Source: JAEUJM01 sp044221555
GTDB taxonomy: Bacteria; Actinomycetota; Acidimicrobiia; Acidimicrobiales; DATDAH01
Direction of reading: 5' to 3'
Length of the DNA: 54,294 nt
NCBI GenBank assembly: GCA_044221555.1
Contig: JBGAOY010000027.1
Span: 1 to 54,294 of the forward strand
The first letter of the stretch is position 1. Each line of letters begins with the position of its first letter. Shown piece by piece: positions 15,600-23,411 of the stretch. The notes beneath the pieces are model-generated. The model made no database searches and had not been told where the DNA came from. It was given only the letters and a program-made list of their open reading frames with translations. The translations under genes were made by a program, and so were the position numbers.

Positions 15600-16019
15600 G
15601 TGGAGATCCCAGAGAGCGCGAGGGCGGTGATCGAGTCGGGCCGGTTGGCCCATTTCGTGACGGTGAACCGCGACGGCAGTCCGCACACCACCATCGTGTG
15701 GGTGGGGCTCGACGGTGATGAGATCGTCATCGGCAAGCTCATGGAGGACCAGAAGGTGCGCAACATCGGCCGCGACCCGCGGGTCTCGCTGTCGATCGAG
15801 GCCGAGGGCGACCAGATGGGCATGCAGAACTACCTGGTGGTCGAAGGCACGGCGACGGTCACCGAGGGCGGGGCGCCGCAGCTGCTGCAGGAGCTGGCGC
15901 AGCGCTACGTGGGGCCGGGAACGAAATTCCCGCCCATGCCGGACCCGCCCGACGGTTACGTGATCCGGGTGTCGCCGACGAACGTGCGGGGCATGGGCCC
16001 CTGGGGCACGCAGTTCTGA
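15600..16019 (+). CDS. PPOX-class F420-dependent oxidoreductase
   Basis: This 139-residue split-barrel protein matches the actinobacterial PPOX class of small F420H2-dependent reductases. HFVTVNRDGSPHTTIVWVGLDGDEIVIG forms the N-terminal strands, KVRNIGRDPRVSLSIE the cofactor-binding region, and YLVVEGTATVTEGGAP the dimer face. The PPxPxPPDGYVIRVSPTNVRGMGPW C-terminus is typical of the class. The substrate is unknown. GTG 15600 is supported by TACACT 7 nt upstream. It is convergent with a second PPOX gene at 16081. Confidence 0.88.
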   Translation: MEIPESARAVIESGRLAHFVTVNRDGSPHTTIVWVGLDGDEIVIGKLMEDQKVRNIGRDPRVSLSIEAEGDQMGMQNYLVVEGTATVTEGGAPQLLQELAQRYVGPGTKFPPMPDPPDGYVIRVSPTNVRGMGPWGTQF

Positions 16020-16080
16020 CGCCGGCACGACGCCGGGGGTCGCCCAGCGGTAGGCCCCGAGGGCGCCGGGCGGCCGGCGG

Positions 16081-16476
16081 TCAGGCGCGACCGAGGATGC
16101 GGTCGACCCGGATCTCGATCGCCACCCGGTCCGCGCGGACGCGGGGCGCCTGGTAGCGGTCGGCGTAGCGGCGCTCGGCCTCGGCCACGTCGGCCGGGTC
16201 GGCGCTGACGGTCGCGTCGCCCTCGAGGCTGACCCAGCGGCCGCCGTCGATCTGGCAGAGGGCCACCCGGGCGCCGCCCCGCCCGAGGATGTTCAGCGCC
16301 TTGCGTGACCGGCCCGACGTGATCACCCTGGCCAGCCGTCGGTCGGGGTCGTAGGAGAACCCGACCGGGACGACGTGGGGGGTGCCGTCGGCGCGCAGCG
16401 TGGTCAACGACGCCAGGTGGCGTTCGGCCAGGAAGGCCAGCACCGCTTCGCCGGGTTCGCGGGGGTCGACGGCCAT
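16081..16476 (-). CDS. PPOX-class F420-dependent oxidoreductase (TIGR03618-like)
   Basis: This 131-residue split-barrel protein has the order HLASLTTLRADGTPHVVPVGF, ITSGRSRKALNILGRGGARVALCQIDGGRWVSLEGDA, then an RRYADRY helix and IEIRVDRILGRA. This matches the short F420-dependent PPOX family. The RSRKALN segment is the expected cofactor phosphate contact. ATG 16476 is chosen as GACAAT lies 7 nt upstream; ATG 16485 is in frame but lies in that hexamer. It is convergent with the 15600 gene, making three PPOX-fold genes within 3.5 kb. Confidence 0.87.
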   Translation of the reverse strand: MAVDPREPGEAVLAFLAERHLASLTTLRADGTPHVVPVGFSYDPDRRLARVITSGRSRKALNILGRGGARVALCQIDGGRWVSLEGDATVSADPADVAEAERRYADRYQAPRVRADRVAIEIRVDRILGRA

Positions 16477-16627
16477 CCCCTCCATTGTCGCCCGGTCAGA
16501 CTGCGCTGGCTGCGTCGCGGGCCGCGGAGGTCAGTCGGCCTGGGTCAGGTTCGCCAGTGCGGCACCGCTCGGGCGGCGGGCCCCACAGGGCCGGAAGGCC
16601 CGATCCGAGACCCACAGGATCACCCCC

Positions 16628-16633
16628 TACGCT
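16628..16633 (+). promoter_or_regulatory. -10 element for leaderless lipoprotein gene
   Basis: TACGCT is followed by TTCGCC (6 nt) and ATG 16640. This matches the amidase and AlkB promoters. Confidence 0.6.
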
Positions 16634-16639
16634 TTCGCC

Positions 16640-17731
16640 ATGCACTGGGTACGCCGAGTGGGGTCCCTGCTGGCAGTGGTCGGTGTGCTCGGTCTCGGGC
16701 TGGTGACCGCCTGCGGGTCGGCCGAGGACGACCCGGCAGCGGGCGGTCCCGACGACACCGGTGGCGAGCCCGTCGAGGCCAACGCCACCGGCCTGCCCGA
16801 CGACTTCGTCCAAGCCGTGCTGTTCTCGTCGGGTGACGAGTTGGTGGCGCTGGCGCCGCGGGGCGCGGCCGACCCGACGACCACCGAGGCGCCGTCCGAC
16901 GACGAGGGGACGTCGGCACCCGCGCCCGAGATCGTGGCCTACCGGTCGAGCGACGCCGAGACCTGGACCGAGCAGGGGGTGGTCACGGGCCTGGACTTCG
17001 GCGGCGACGAATTCGTGACGGGCGGTGCCGGCGACCCCGACACCCTGCTGCTCGTCGGTGGCACGTTCTCCGGGTCGGGCGCCGACGGCACGCCCATGGC
17101 CCTCACGTCGGCCGATGGGCTCGACTGGCGGCGGGTGGCCGATGACGACCTGCCCGAGGTGACGGGGCTGTCGGCGGTCACCGTCGACGGCGCCGGCGCC
17201 GGCTTCCTGGCCGCGGGCGCGTCGTCGGACCGCGAGCCGGTCGTCCTCCGCACCGACGACGGCGCCTCGTGGTCCACCGCCGCCGTGTCGGGGCTCGAGG
17301 TGGTCGACGGCAGCGAGGAGGTCGACGCCATGGCCACCACCGGCGACGCGTTCGTGGCCTTCGGGCTCACCGAGTGCGACGACTGCTCCGACGACGACGT
17401 CGCGGTCGCGTGGGTGTCGCCCGACGGTGCCGACTGGGCCACCGCCGACCTGGGCCCGCTGGCCGACGCGCTCGACCAGCCCAACAGCGACCTGGTGCCG
17501 ACGGTGGTGGGCACCCCGGCGGGCTTCGTGGCGATCGTCGCCGCCAGTGACTCGGGCGACCCACCCGGGGCGTGGGTGTCGGCCGACGGCACGCAGTGGC
17601 GAGAGGGCCCGCCGCTCGACGTGCCCGACGACGCCGAGTACCTCGGCGCCGCCGCGCTCGGCGACGAGGCCGTGGTGCTCTTCGCCGTCGACGGCGCCCC
17701 CGCCCTGCGCCTCATCAGCGCGACGGGATAG
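16640..17731 (+). CDS. Lipoprotein with Asp-box beta-propeller repeats
   Basis: This 363-residue lipoprotein has a lipobox ending LVTAC (Cys25). After a Thr/Glu/Pro-rich linker there are at least five Asp-box-like turns: SSDAETW, SADGLDW, TDDGASW, SPDGADW and SADGTQW. Each is preceded by a hydrophobic strand, as in sialidase or photosystem-assembly propellers. No catalytic residues of a sialidase are evident. A binding or scaffold role on the cell surface is likely. ATG 16640 fits the TACGCT-N6 promoter. It stands alone. Confidence 0.82.
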   Translation: MHWVRRVGSLLAVVGVLGLGLVTACGSAEDDPAAGGPDDTGGEPVEANATGLPDDFVQAVLFSSGDELVALAPRGAADPTTTEAPSDDEGTSAPAPEIVAYRSSDAETWTEQGVVTGLDFGGDEFVTGGAGDPDTLLLVGGTFSGSGADGTPMALTSADGLDWRRVADDDLPEVTGLSAVTVDGAGAGFLAAGASSDREPVVLRTDDGASWSTAAVSGLEVVDGSEEVDAMATTGDAFVAFGLTECDDCSDDDVAVAWVSPDGADWATADLGPLADALDQPNSDLVPTVVGTPAGFVAIVAASDSGDPPGAWVSADGTQWREGPPLDVPDDAEYLGAAALGDEAVVLFAVDGAPALRLISATG

Positions 17732-17850
17732 TCACCGCCACCGACCCTTGCCGTTCTCGAGGCACTGGTGTCGGCGTTCCGACAGCCAATGCCTCGGGTT
17801 CACCGGGTCTCGAGCTGAGCTGCCGCGCCGAGCATGTCGAGGGGTCATGG

Positions 17851-18843
17851 TCAGGCGACGAGCAGGCCGGCGTCGATGCCGCTGCGTTCGACGCACCAGT
17901 CCCACAGGCGGTCCCGCTCGGCGCGGGTGTCGACGCGGCGGGTGGCGGGGATGCGGTGGATCGGCCGGGGCCGGCGGTCGAGCCAGAAGCGACCCGACGT
18001 CTCCAGGGGTGCCCCGTCATCGGCGGCCAGCCAGACGATCGTGTCGGCGCCCTGGTCCGGGGTGCGCAGCAGGGGCCCGACGAGGGTGTGGAAGCGGGGG
18101 AGCGATTTCTCGACGCCCGGCGTGTCGGCCCAGCCCGGGTGCACGGCGTGGCACACCACGTCCCGGTCGGCCAGACGCTCGGCCCACAGCTCGTTGAGGG
18201 TCACCTGGGCCCGCTTGGCCCGGGCGTACTGGTCGCTGCCGCGGTAGTGCTGCTCGTCCATCTCGAGGTGGTCCACGTCGAGCGCGGCCGCGTACATGCC
18301 GCCCGACGACATGGTCAGCACCCGGCCGGGAGCCCCGGTCGCGGAGAGCCGGTCGAGCAGCAGAGCGGTGAGCAGGAAGGGGCCGACGACCTGCGAGGCG
18401 ATGGTGGTCTCGATGCCGTCGGGGGTGACGTGTCGTTCGACGTCGAGGGCGCCGGCGTTGTGGATGAGCACGTCCAGACGCTCGTGGGCCGCACCCACCG
18501 CCGCGGCGGCCCGACGGACGGCCTCGAGGTCGGCCATGTCGGCGATGACGGTGGTGACCTGGTCGTTGCCGGACGCGGTGGCGATCTCGTCCCGTGCCCG
18601 CCCGGTCCTGTCGGGATCGCGACCGAGCAGCACGAGTGTGGCGCCGCTCGCGGCCAGACGACGGGCGGCGGCCAGGCCGAGGCCGGACGTGGCGCCGGTG
18701 ATCAGCACCACCCGGCCGCTCAGGTCGTAGCTGTCGAGGGCGCGCCAGTGGTCGGTGCGGGACCGCAGGTCATAGCCCAGGCGGGTGAAGCTGGGGGCGA
18801 CCGGCAGCTCGACGGCGGCGTCGATCAGGTCGGCGACGTTCAC
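17851..18843 (-). CDS. Short-chain dehydrogenase/reductase, DHRS12-like
   Basis: This 330-residue classical SDR has the nucleotide-binding motif TGATSGLG at residues 49-56, HNAG at 128-131, catalytic Ser180 and the Tyr206/Lys210 pair in YARAK. The GMYAAALDVDHLEMDEQHYRG region and the roughly 40-residue N-terminal extension before the Rossmann fold resemble the DHRS12 (SDR40) group. The substrate is unknown. GTG 18843 overlaps the stop of a 13-codon reading frame (GTGA). A longer ATG start at 18945 lacks a ribosome site. See the nested small frames upstream. Confidence 0.85.
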   Translation of the reverse strand: MNVADLIDAAVELPVAPSFTRLGYDLRSRTDHWRALDSYDLSGRVVLITGATSGLGLAAARRLAASGATLVLLGRDPDRTGRARDEIATASGNDQVTTVIADMADLEAVRRAAAAVGAAHERLDVLIHNAGALDVERHVTPDGIETTIASQVVGPFLLTALLLDRLSATGAPGRVLTMSSGGMYAAALDVDHLEMDEQHYRGSDQYARAKRAQVTLNELWAERLADRDVVCHAVHPGWADTPGVEKSLPRFHTLVGPLLRTPDQGADTIVWLAADDGAPLETSGRFWLDRRPRPIHRIPATRRVDTRAERDRLWDWCVERSGIDAGLLVA

Positions 18844-18881
18844 GGCCGCACCGCGGTCACGTCGGTCACGTAGCGGGCCAT
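18840..18881 (-). CDS. Candidate 13-residue coupling peptide
   Basis: This frame (MARYVTDVTAVRP) starts at an ATG overlapping the stop of the 33-residue frame (TGATG) and ends with a TGA overlapping the SDR start (GTGA). Its only support is this double overlap. It may exist only to hand ribosomes on, or be chance. Confidence 0.3.
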   Translation of the reverse strand: MARYVTDVTAVRP

Positions 18882-18982
18882 CAGAGAACCGCCCCGCCGG
18901 CCGGAACCATCGCCTCCGCGTCGGGCGCTGATGCCGTGTTGTCACCCCCGGCGGGGGTCGGACGAGGACGGGTCGTTGGCAT
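18881..18982 (-). CDS. Candidate 33-residue peptide upstream of SDR
   Basis: A perfect GGAGG (18996-18992 on this strand) lies 9 nt before ATG 18982. This is one of the better ribosome binding sites in the window, yet no longer gene uses it. The encoded peptide is Pro/Thr/Ala-rich (MPTTRPRPTPAGGDNTA then SAPDAEAMVPAGGAVL), with no cysteine, and I know no family for it. Its stop overlaps the next ATG. Upstream at about 19010-19035 the DNA is clearly AT-rich (TATTTAAGCACTAATT on this strand), as expected for a promoter. It could be a leader peptide or a real small protein. Confidence 0.45.
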   Translation of the reverse strand: MPTTRPRPTPAGGDNTASAPDAEAMVPAGGAVL

Positions 18983-19150
18983 GGTTTGGTACCTCCAACC
19001 CGTACAGGGTGAATTAGTGCTTAAATATTCCCACTCCGGGGACGGCGGCGAACGCGTCCCGTGGCGAGGGGCGGTCCGGTGTCCGTCCAGGGGCGTTGGA
19101 GCGACATACTGGCGGCGTCGGGGTTGATCCCGGCCCAGTGAGGTGGCGCG
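18983..19150. other. Divergent promoter region, AT-rich core
   Basis: This is the gap between the leftward small frames/SDR and the rightward Bax inhibitor gene. Bases 19010-19035 have far lower GC than anything nearby. ACATACT at about 19104-19110 could be a -10 for the rightward gene. I see no further gene in it. Confidence 0.4.
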
Positions 19151-19951
19151 ATGACGGGGACCATGCATCGAGGGGGCAGCGGCTCGGGGAACCCGGCGCT
19201 GAGCGAGAAGGTGGTCGGCGAGTACCTGGTGCCGGCGGCCGACACGCGGACCATGTCCGTGGGCGGCACCGCGGTGAAGACCCTCGTGCTGTTGATCGTG
19301 CTGGTCGCGGCCGGCGCCTGGGGCTGGGCGTCGGCCACCACCGGCACGGCCACCGACGCCGCCGGCACCTACGGCACCACCACGGTCACGTTCCCGCCGG
19401 GGATGTGGCTGGCGTCGCTGGGCGCGCTGTTCGTGGGCATCGCCTGCTCGGTGAACCCCCGGCGGGCCGCGGTGCTGGGCATCGTCTACGCGGCGCTCGA
19501 GGGCTACGTGCTCGGCGCGGTGTCGGCCGCCTTCGACGCGCAGACCGACGGCATCGTGGGCGCCGCGGTCATCTCCACCGTCTGCGTGTTCGTGGCCGCG
19601 CTGTTCCTCTACGTCACGCGGATCGTGAAGCCCACCGCCAAGCTGGCCTTCGGCGTCGCCGCCGGCATCGGTGGCTTGTGCCTGCTCTACTTCTTCGTGT
19701 TCATCGTGTCGATCTTCGACTGGAACTGGCTGTACAGCGATCAGTTCCGCACCATCGGCATCGCGGTGAGCCTGCTCGCGATCGTGCTGGCCGCCCTCAG
19801 CCTCACCCTCGACTTCGGTGCCATCGAGGGTGGCGTCGAGGCCGGAGCGCCCCGCTTCATGGAGTGGTACCTGGCCTTCAGCCTCACCGTCACGCTGGTG
19901 TGGCTCTACATCACCATCCTGCGCCTCCTGGCCTTCCTCAACCGCTCGTAG
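19151..19951 (+). CDS. Bax inhibitor-1/YccA family membrane protein
   Basis: This 266-residue integral membrane protein has an N-terminal soluble region with GNPALSEKV and then about seven hydrophobic segments from residue 40. It matches the bacterial Bax inhibitor-1-like family (PF12811 type), including the LRLLAFLNRS C-terminus typical of the actinobacterial members. Homologues are implicated in ion leak and stress tolerance; in bacteria the role is not settled. GAGGTGG precedes the ATG. It is followed after 185 bp by the SPFH gene on the same strand, and a shared membrane-stress role is inferred. Confidence 0.9.
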   Translation: MTGTMHRGGSGSGNPALSEKVVGEYLVPAADTRTMSVGGTAVKTLVLLIVLVAAGAWGWASATTGTATDAAGTYGTTTVTFPPGMWLASLGALFVGIACSVNPRRAAVLGIVYAALEGYVLGAVSAAFDAQTDGIVGAAVISTVCVFVAALFLYVTRIVKPTAKLAFGVAAGIGGLCLLYFFVFIVSIFDWNWLYSDQFRTIGIAVSLLAIVLAALSLTLDFGAIEGGVEAGAPRFMEWYLAFSLTVTLVWLYITILRLLAFLNRS

Positions 19952-20136
19952 GCGCCGCTCCTGGCCGCGGGCCCGCGCGCCGGGCGGGGATGCCCCGAGC
20001 CGCGGGCGTCGTCGCCGCGAGCCGCGTGGGGGTGGGGGCACAACCACGCGCACGGGCACCCGTGTGTTTGGGCAATGATGCGGGGACGCACGCGGGTCCG
20101 TCGGGGACACGCGGCATCGCGCCGAGGAGACACACC

Positions 20137-21390
20137 GTGGGCCTGATGGACAAGCTCAAGGGCGAACTGGTCGACATCATCGAGTGGCTCGGTGACGCGC
20201 GCTCCACGCTGGCGTGGCGGTTCCCGCGGTACCAGAACGAGATCAAGAACGGCGCGCAGCTCATCGTGCGCGAGGGCCAGCGCGCGGTGTTCGTGTACCG
20301 CGGCCAGTTGGCCGACGTGTTCGAGCCGGGCAACTACGAGCTGAAGACCGAGAACCTGCCGATCCTCGGCACCCTGCAGGGCTGGAAGCACGGCTTCAAC
20401 AGCCCCTTCCGCAGCGAGGTGTACTTCCTCAACACCCGCCCGGTCACCGACCTGCTCTGGGGCACCCCGCAGCCGGTCACGGTGCGCGACCCCGATTTCA
20501 AGATGGTCCAGGTGCGGGCCAACGGCATGTGCGTGGTGAAGATCGCCGACCCCGCGGTGTTCCTGCGCCAGGTGATCAGCACCGACAGCAGCGTGGAGAT
20601 CGAGGAGATCACCGAGCTGCTGCGCCGGGTGATCGCACTGGCCTTCGCCGACATGGTCACCGAGTCGAAGCTGGGGGCGATCGACCTCCAAGGCCACCAG
20701 ATCGAGTTGGCCGAGAAGCTGCGTGAGTTCGTGGCCGAGCGGGTGGACGACGAGTACGGCCTCGCCATCGACTCGGTCACCATGACCATCTCCCTGCCCG
20801 ATGAGATCACCCAGGCCATGACGCGCGGCGTGGCCCGCGGCGTCGAGCAAGCCGGCTACCTGGACAACGTGGGCCCGATGGATCGCCTGCAGCAGGGGGC
20901 GGCGGCCGAGGCCATGGTGGCGGCGGCCAACAACCCCGGCGGCAGCGCCATGGGCGACATCATGCAGGTGGGCATGGGCGTCGCCCTGGGAGGCCAGATG
21001 GCGAACCAGATGGGCAACGCCATGGCGGCGCCGGCGTCGGGCGGGCCCGGGGCCGGGCCACCGCCGCTGCCGGGCCAGGCGCTGTTCCACGTGGAGATGG
21101 GTGGCCGGTCCGACGGCCCCTACAGCGTCGACCAGATCCGGGCGGGGGTGGCCAACGGCCAGGTCACCGCCACCACCCTGGTGTGGACCGAGGGCATGCC
21201 CGCCTGGGCGGCCGCCAACACCGTGCCGGCGCTGGCGTCGATCTTCTCGACGCCGCCGCCGTTGCCGCCACCCGCCGGAGGTGCGCCCCCTCCGGCACCG
21301 CCCACCCCTCCGGCCCCGCCCGCCCCACCGACACCCCCCGCCCCGCCCGCCGCCGGTGGTCCACCACCGGCGCCCCCGGCGGCGTCGTAG
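20137..21390 (+). CDS. SPFH-domain protein with GYF_2 domain (YdjI-like)
   Basis: This 417-residue protein begins with an amphipathic N-terminus and an SPFH (band 7) domain at about residues 40-250. The domain shows RYQNEIKNGAQLIVREGQRAVFVYRGQ, typical of the virion-core-like subgroup. A Gly/Met-rich linker leads to a GYF_2/DUF4339 domain at about 315-365 (GPYSVDQIRAGVANGQV ... WTEGMPAWAAA) and a Pro/Ala-rich tail. There is no transmembrane helix. GAGGAG sits 7 nt before GTG 20137. The zinc-ribbon gene follows after 10 bp. In Bacillus the related YdjI recruits PspA to membranes, but no PspA gene is here. Confidence 0.88.
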   Translation: MGLMDKLKGELVDIIEWLGDARSTLAWRFPRYQNEIKNGAQLIVREGQRAVFVYRGQLADVFEPGNYELKTENLPILGTLQGWKHGFNSPFRSEVYFLNTRPVTDLLWGTPQPVTVRDPDFKMVQVRANGMCVVKIADPAVFLRQVISTDSSVEIEEITELLRRVIALAFADMVTESKLGAIDLQGHQIELAEKLREFVAERVDDEYGLAIDSVTMTISLPDEITQAMTRGVARGVEQAGYLDNVGPMDRLQQGAAAEAMVAAANNPGGSAMGDIMQVGMGVALGGQMANQMGNAMAAPASGGPGAGPPPLPGQALFHVEMGGRSDGPYSVDQIRAGVANGQVTATTLVWTEGMPAWAAANTVPALASIFSTPPPLPPPAGGAPPPAPPTPPAPPAPPTPPAPPAAGGPPPAPPAAS

Positions 21391-21400
21391 GACCGCGGCG

Positions 21401-22696
21401 ATGACCCCGAACGATCCACCGCCACCCCCACCGCCGCTGCCGGGCCAGCCGCCGCCCCCTCCGCCGCAGCAGCAGGCGCCGCCGCCGATGCCGCAGCCCG
21501 CACCGCAGCAGGCGCCGCCGCCCCCTCCGCCGTACGCGGCGGCACCGCCGCCGCCCCCCGTGCCGCCGCAGGCGCCCCCGGTGGCGCCGCCCGATCCGGC
21601 GCTGCACCACGTCACCGAGCAGACCCGCACCTACCCCTGTCCCAGCTGTGGCGGCGAGTTGGTGTTCGACATCGCCAAGCAGAAGCTGGGGTGTCCCGCG
21701 TGCGGGCACACCCAGGACGTCGTCGAGACCGCCGGCAAGGCCGTCGTGGAGCGCGACCTCAACGCGGCGGTGGCCTCGTTGCGCAGCGGCGCCGCGGGCC
21801 GCGTGGCCCAGAAGCTCGAAGGGGAGAAGGAGGTCGTCTGCCAGAACTGCGGCGGCCGCACCACCTTCACCGGCAGCCTCACCTCCACCCGCTGCCCCTA
21901 CTGCGCCACGCCGATCCAGCGCGAGGACGTGCACGAGGCCCCGGACCGGCTGTCGGTCGACGGGGTGCTGCCGTTCCAGGTCGACCAGAAGGCGGCCACT
22001 GCGGCCATCGACCACTGGATCAAGTCGCGCTGGCTCGCCCCCCGCGACTTCAAGCGGTACCACGAGAAGGGATCGTTCGCGAGCCTGTACGCCGCGTACT
22101 TCACCTACGACGCCGACGCCATCACCCGCTACGCCGGCCAGCGGGGCGACAACTACACGGTCACGGTAGGCAGCGGCGACAACCGGCGCACCGAGACCCG
22201 CACCCGCTGGAGCCACCGGTCGGGCAACGTCCGGAACCGCTTCGACGACCTCACGGTGCTGGCCAACGAGGGCTTCGAGCCCAAGCACGTGCACGCGCTC
22301 GAGCCGTGGCCCACCCAGGGCGCCCAGCCGTTCTCGCCCGAGTTCCTCGCCGGGCACCTGTGCCGCACCTACGACAAGGACGTCGGCGAGTGCTTCACCG
22401 AGGCCGAGCAGCGGATGAAGAACGAGATCCAGGCCACCGTCCGGCGCGACATCGGGGGCGACAAGCAGCGCATCGACAGCATCGACACCGACTTCCGTGA
22501 CCTCACCTTCAAGCACCTGCTGCTGCCGATCTGGCTGCTGACGGTCAACTTCAGCGGCAAGCCCTTCCAGACCTTCATCAACGGCACCACCGGCGAGGTG
22601 CACGGCGACTACCCCTGGAGCAAGGTCAAGATCGCCGCCCTGGTCGTGGCCGCCCTGGTGGTCCTCGGGATCCTCATCGCCATCTTCGCCGGGTAG
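21401..22696 (+). CDS. Double zinc-ribbon, C-terminally membrane-anchored protein (YdjG-like)
   Basis: This 431-residue protein has a Pro/Gln-rich disordered N-terminus (residues 1-65) and two TFIIB-type zinc ribbons: Cys80/83 with 98/101, and Cys147/150 with 165/168. A folded region (WLAPRDFKRYHEKGSF ... YFTYDADA) follows, and a single C-terminal transmembrane helix at about 411-430. This is the layout of YdjG-type partners of PspA and SPFH proteins. It lies 10 bp after the SPFH gene and 4 bp before the next, so the three form an operon. The poly-Pro tails of both proteins suggest a common binding partner. Confidence 0.85.
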   Translation: MTPNDPPPPPPPLPGQPPPPPPQQQAPPPMPQPAPQQAPPPPPPYAAAPPPPPVPPQAPPVAPPDPALHHVTEQTRTYPCPSCGGELVFDIAKQKLGCPACGHTQDVVETAGKAVVERDLNAAVASLRSGAAGRVAQKLEGEKEVVCQNCGGRTTFTGSLTSTRCPYCATPIQREDVHEAPDRLSVDGVLPFQVDQKAATAAIDHWIKSRWLAPRDFKRYHEKGSFASLYAAYFTYDADAITRYAGQRGDNYTVTVGSGDNRRTETRTRWSHRSGNVRNRFDDLTVLANEGFEPKHVHALEPWPTQGAQPFSPEFLAGHLCRTYDKDVGECFTEAEQRMKNEIQATVRRDIGGDKQRIDSIDTDFRDLTFKHLLLPIWLLTVNFSGKPFQTFINGTTGEVHGDYPWSKVKIAALVVAALVVLGILIAIFAG

Positions 22697-22700
22697 CCCG

Positions 22701-23360
22701 GTGGGCCTGCTGATCCTCTCGGGGGTGCTGGTCGCCGCCGGCGTCGCCGCGCTGGCCGTGCTCGCCACGCGCATCAGGCGCCGGTACGCCGAGAGCAACC
22801 AGGTCGTCCCCGGCCGGGCCACCTCCGCGCCGCCGGAATGGGCGGGCGCGCACACCCCCGAGGCCAGGCTGCACCGCCGCCTCATCGATGCCGTGGCCGC
22901 GCTCCGGGCCCACCCGTTGCTCGACGAGGGCTCCGGGCGCCTCGAGGCGCGGGTGTCGCTCGAGGAGACGATCGTCGGCGTCGACGAGCAACTCGTGGCG
23001 GTCGCGGCCCTCCCCGAAGGGGTGCGGGCCGAGCCCTTGGCGCGCCTCGAGGACCAGGTCGCCGCCATCGAGGCGTCGGTGGCGGCCATCGCGGTCTCGG
23101 GGGCGCCGGGCGCGGCAGCACCGGCCGCGCTCGAGCAGCAGACCGCCGACCTCACGGACCAGCTCGACGACCTGGCGGCCATCCGCGCCGACCTCGACGC
23201 GGCCCCCGCCCGTCGCCCGCCGCCCGGGGAGACCGGGGACCGCACTCGGCCGGGTGAGCACGGGGAGCCCGCGAACATCGGGGAGTCCGGGGAGATCGCC
23301 GAGTCCGCCGAGTCCGGCCAGCCCGGGGAGTCGGGTCAGCTCCGAGCCGAGCCCGGCTGA
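22701..23360 (+). CDS. N-terminally anchored coiled-coil protein
   Basis: This 219-residue protein has a transmembrane helix at residues 2-22 and then a basic RIRRRY stop-transfer. A mainly helical Ala/Leu/Glu-rich segment (about 55-165) probably forms a coiled coil or helical bundle, and a Gly/Glu/Ser-rich tail has repeated GESG/AESG turns. No family is recognised. GTG 22701 is 4 bp after the zinc-ribbon stop, so it is the last gene of the SPFH operon. By position it may fill the role of YdjH or PspA-like partners; this is inference. Confidence 0.75.
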   Translation: MGLLILSGVLVAAGVAALAVLATRIRRRYAESNQVVPGRATSAPPEWAGAHTPEARLHRRLIDAVAALRAHPLLDEGSGRLEARVSLEETIVGVDEQLVAVAALPEGVRAEPLARLEDQVAAIEASVAAIAVSGAPGAAAPAALEQQTADLTDQLDDLAAIRADLDAAPARRPPPGETGDRTRPGEHGEPANIGESGEIAESAESGQPGESGQLRAEPG

Positions 23361-23367
23361 GCCGGGC
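23349..23367 (+). terminator. Short hairpin and 10-bp direct repeats at operon end
   Basis: AGCCCGGC and GCCGGGCT pair around TGA at the stop codon. The decamer GCCGGGCTGA is repeated nearly exactly from 23351 to 23386, giving alternative hairpins. It lies between convergent genes and could terminate the operon. Confidence 0.45.
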
Positions 23368-23411
23368 TGAGCCGGGCTGAGCCGAGCGCCCGCCCCCGGA
23401 GGGCCGCGGGG

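Noticed and set aside
18881..18982. 33-residue peptide as a mycofactocin (MftA) or PqqA precursor
   Set aside because: It lacks the C-terminal IDGxCGVY-type end and the Glu-x3-Tyr motif, and no radical SAM gene is nearby.
23345..23386. Decamer repeat as an iteron or origin
   Set aside because: It has only about three and a half copies, is GC-rich, spans a stop codon and has no replication gene nearby. A terminator is simpler.
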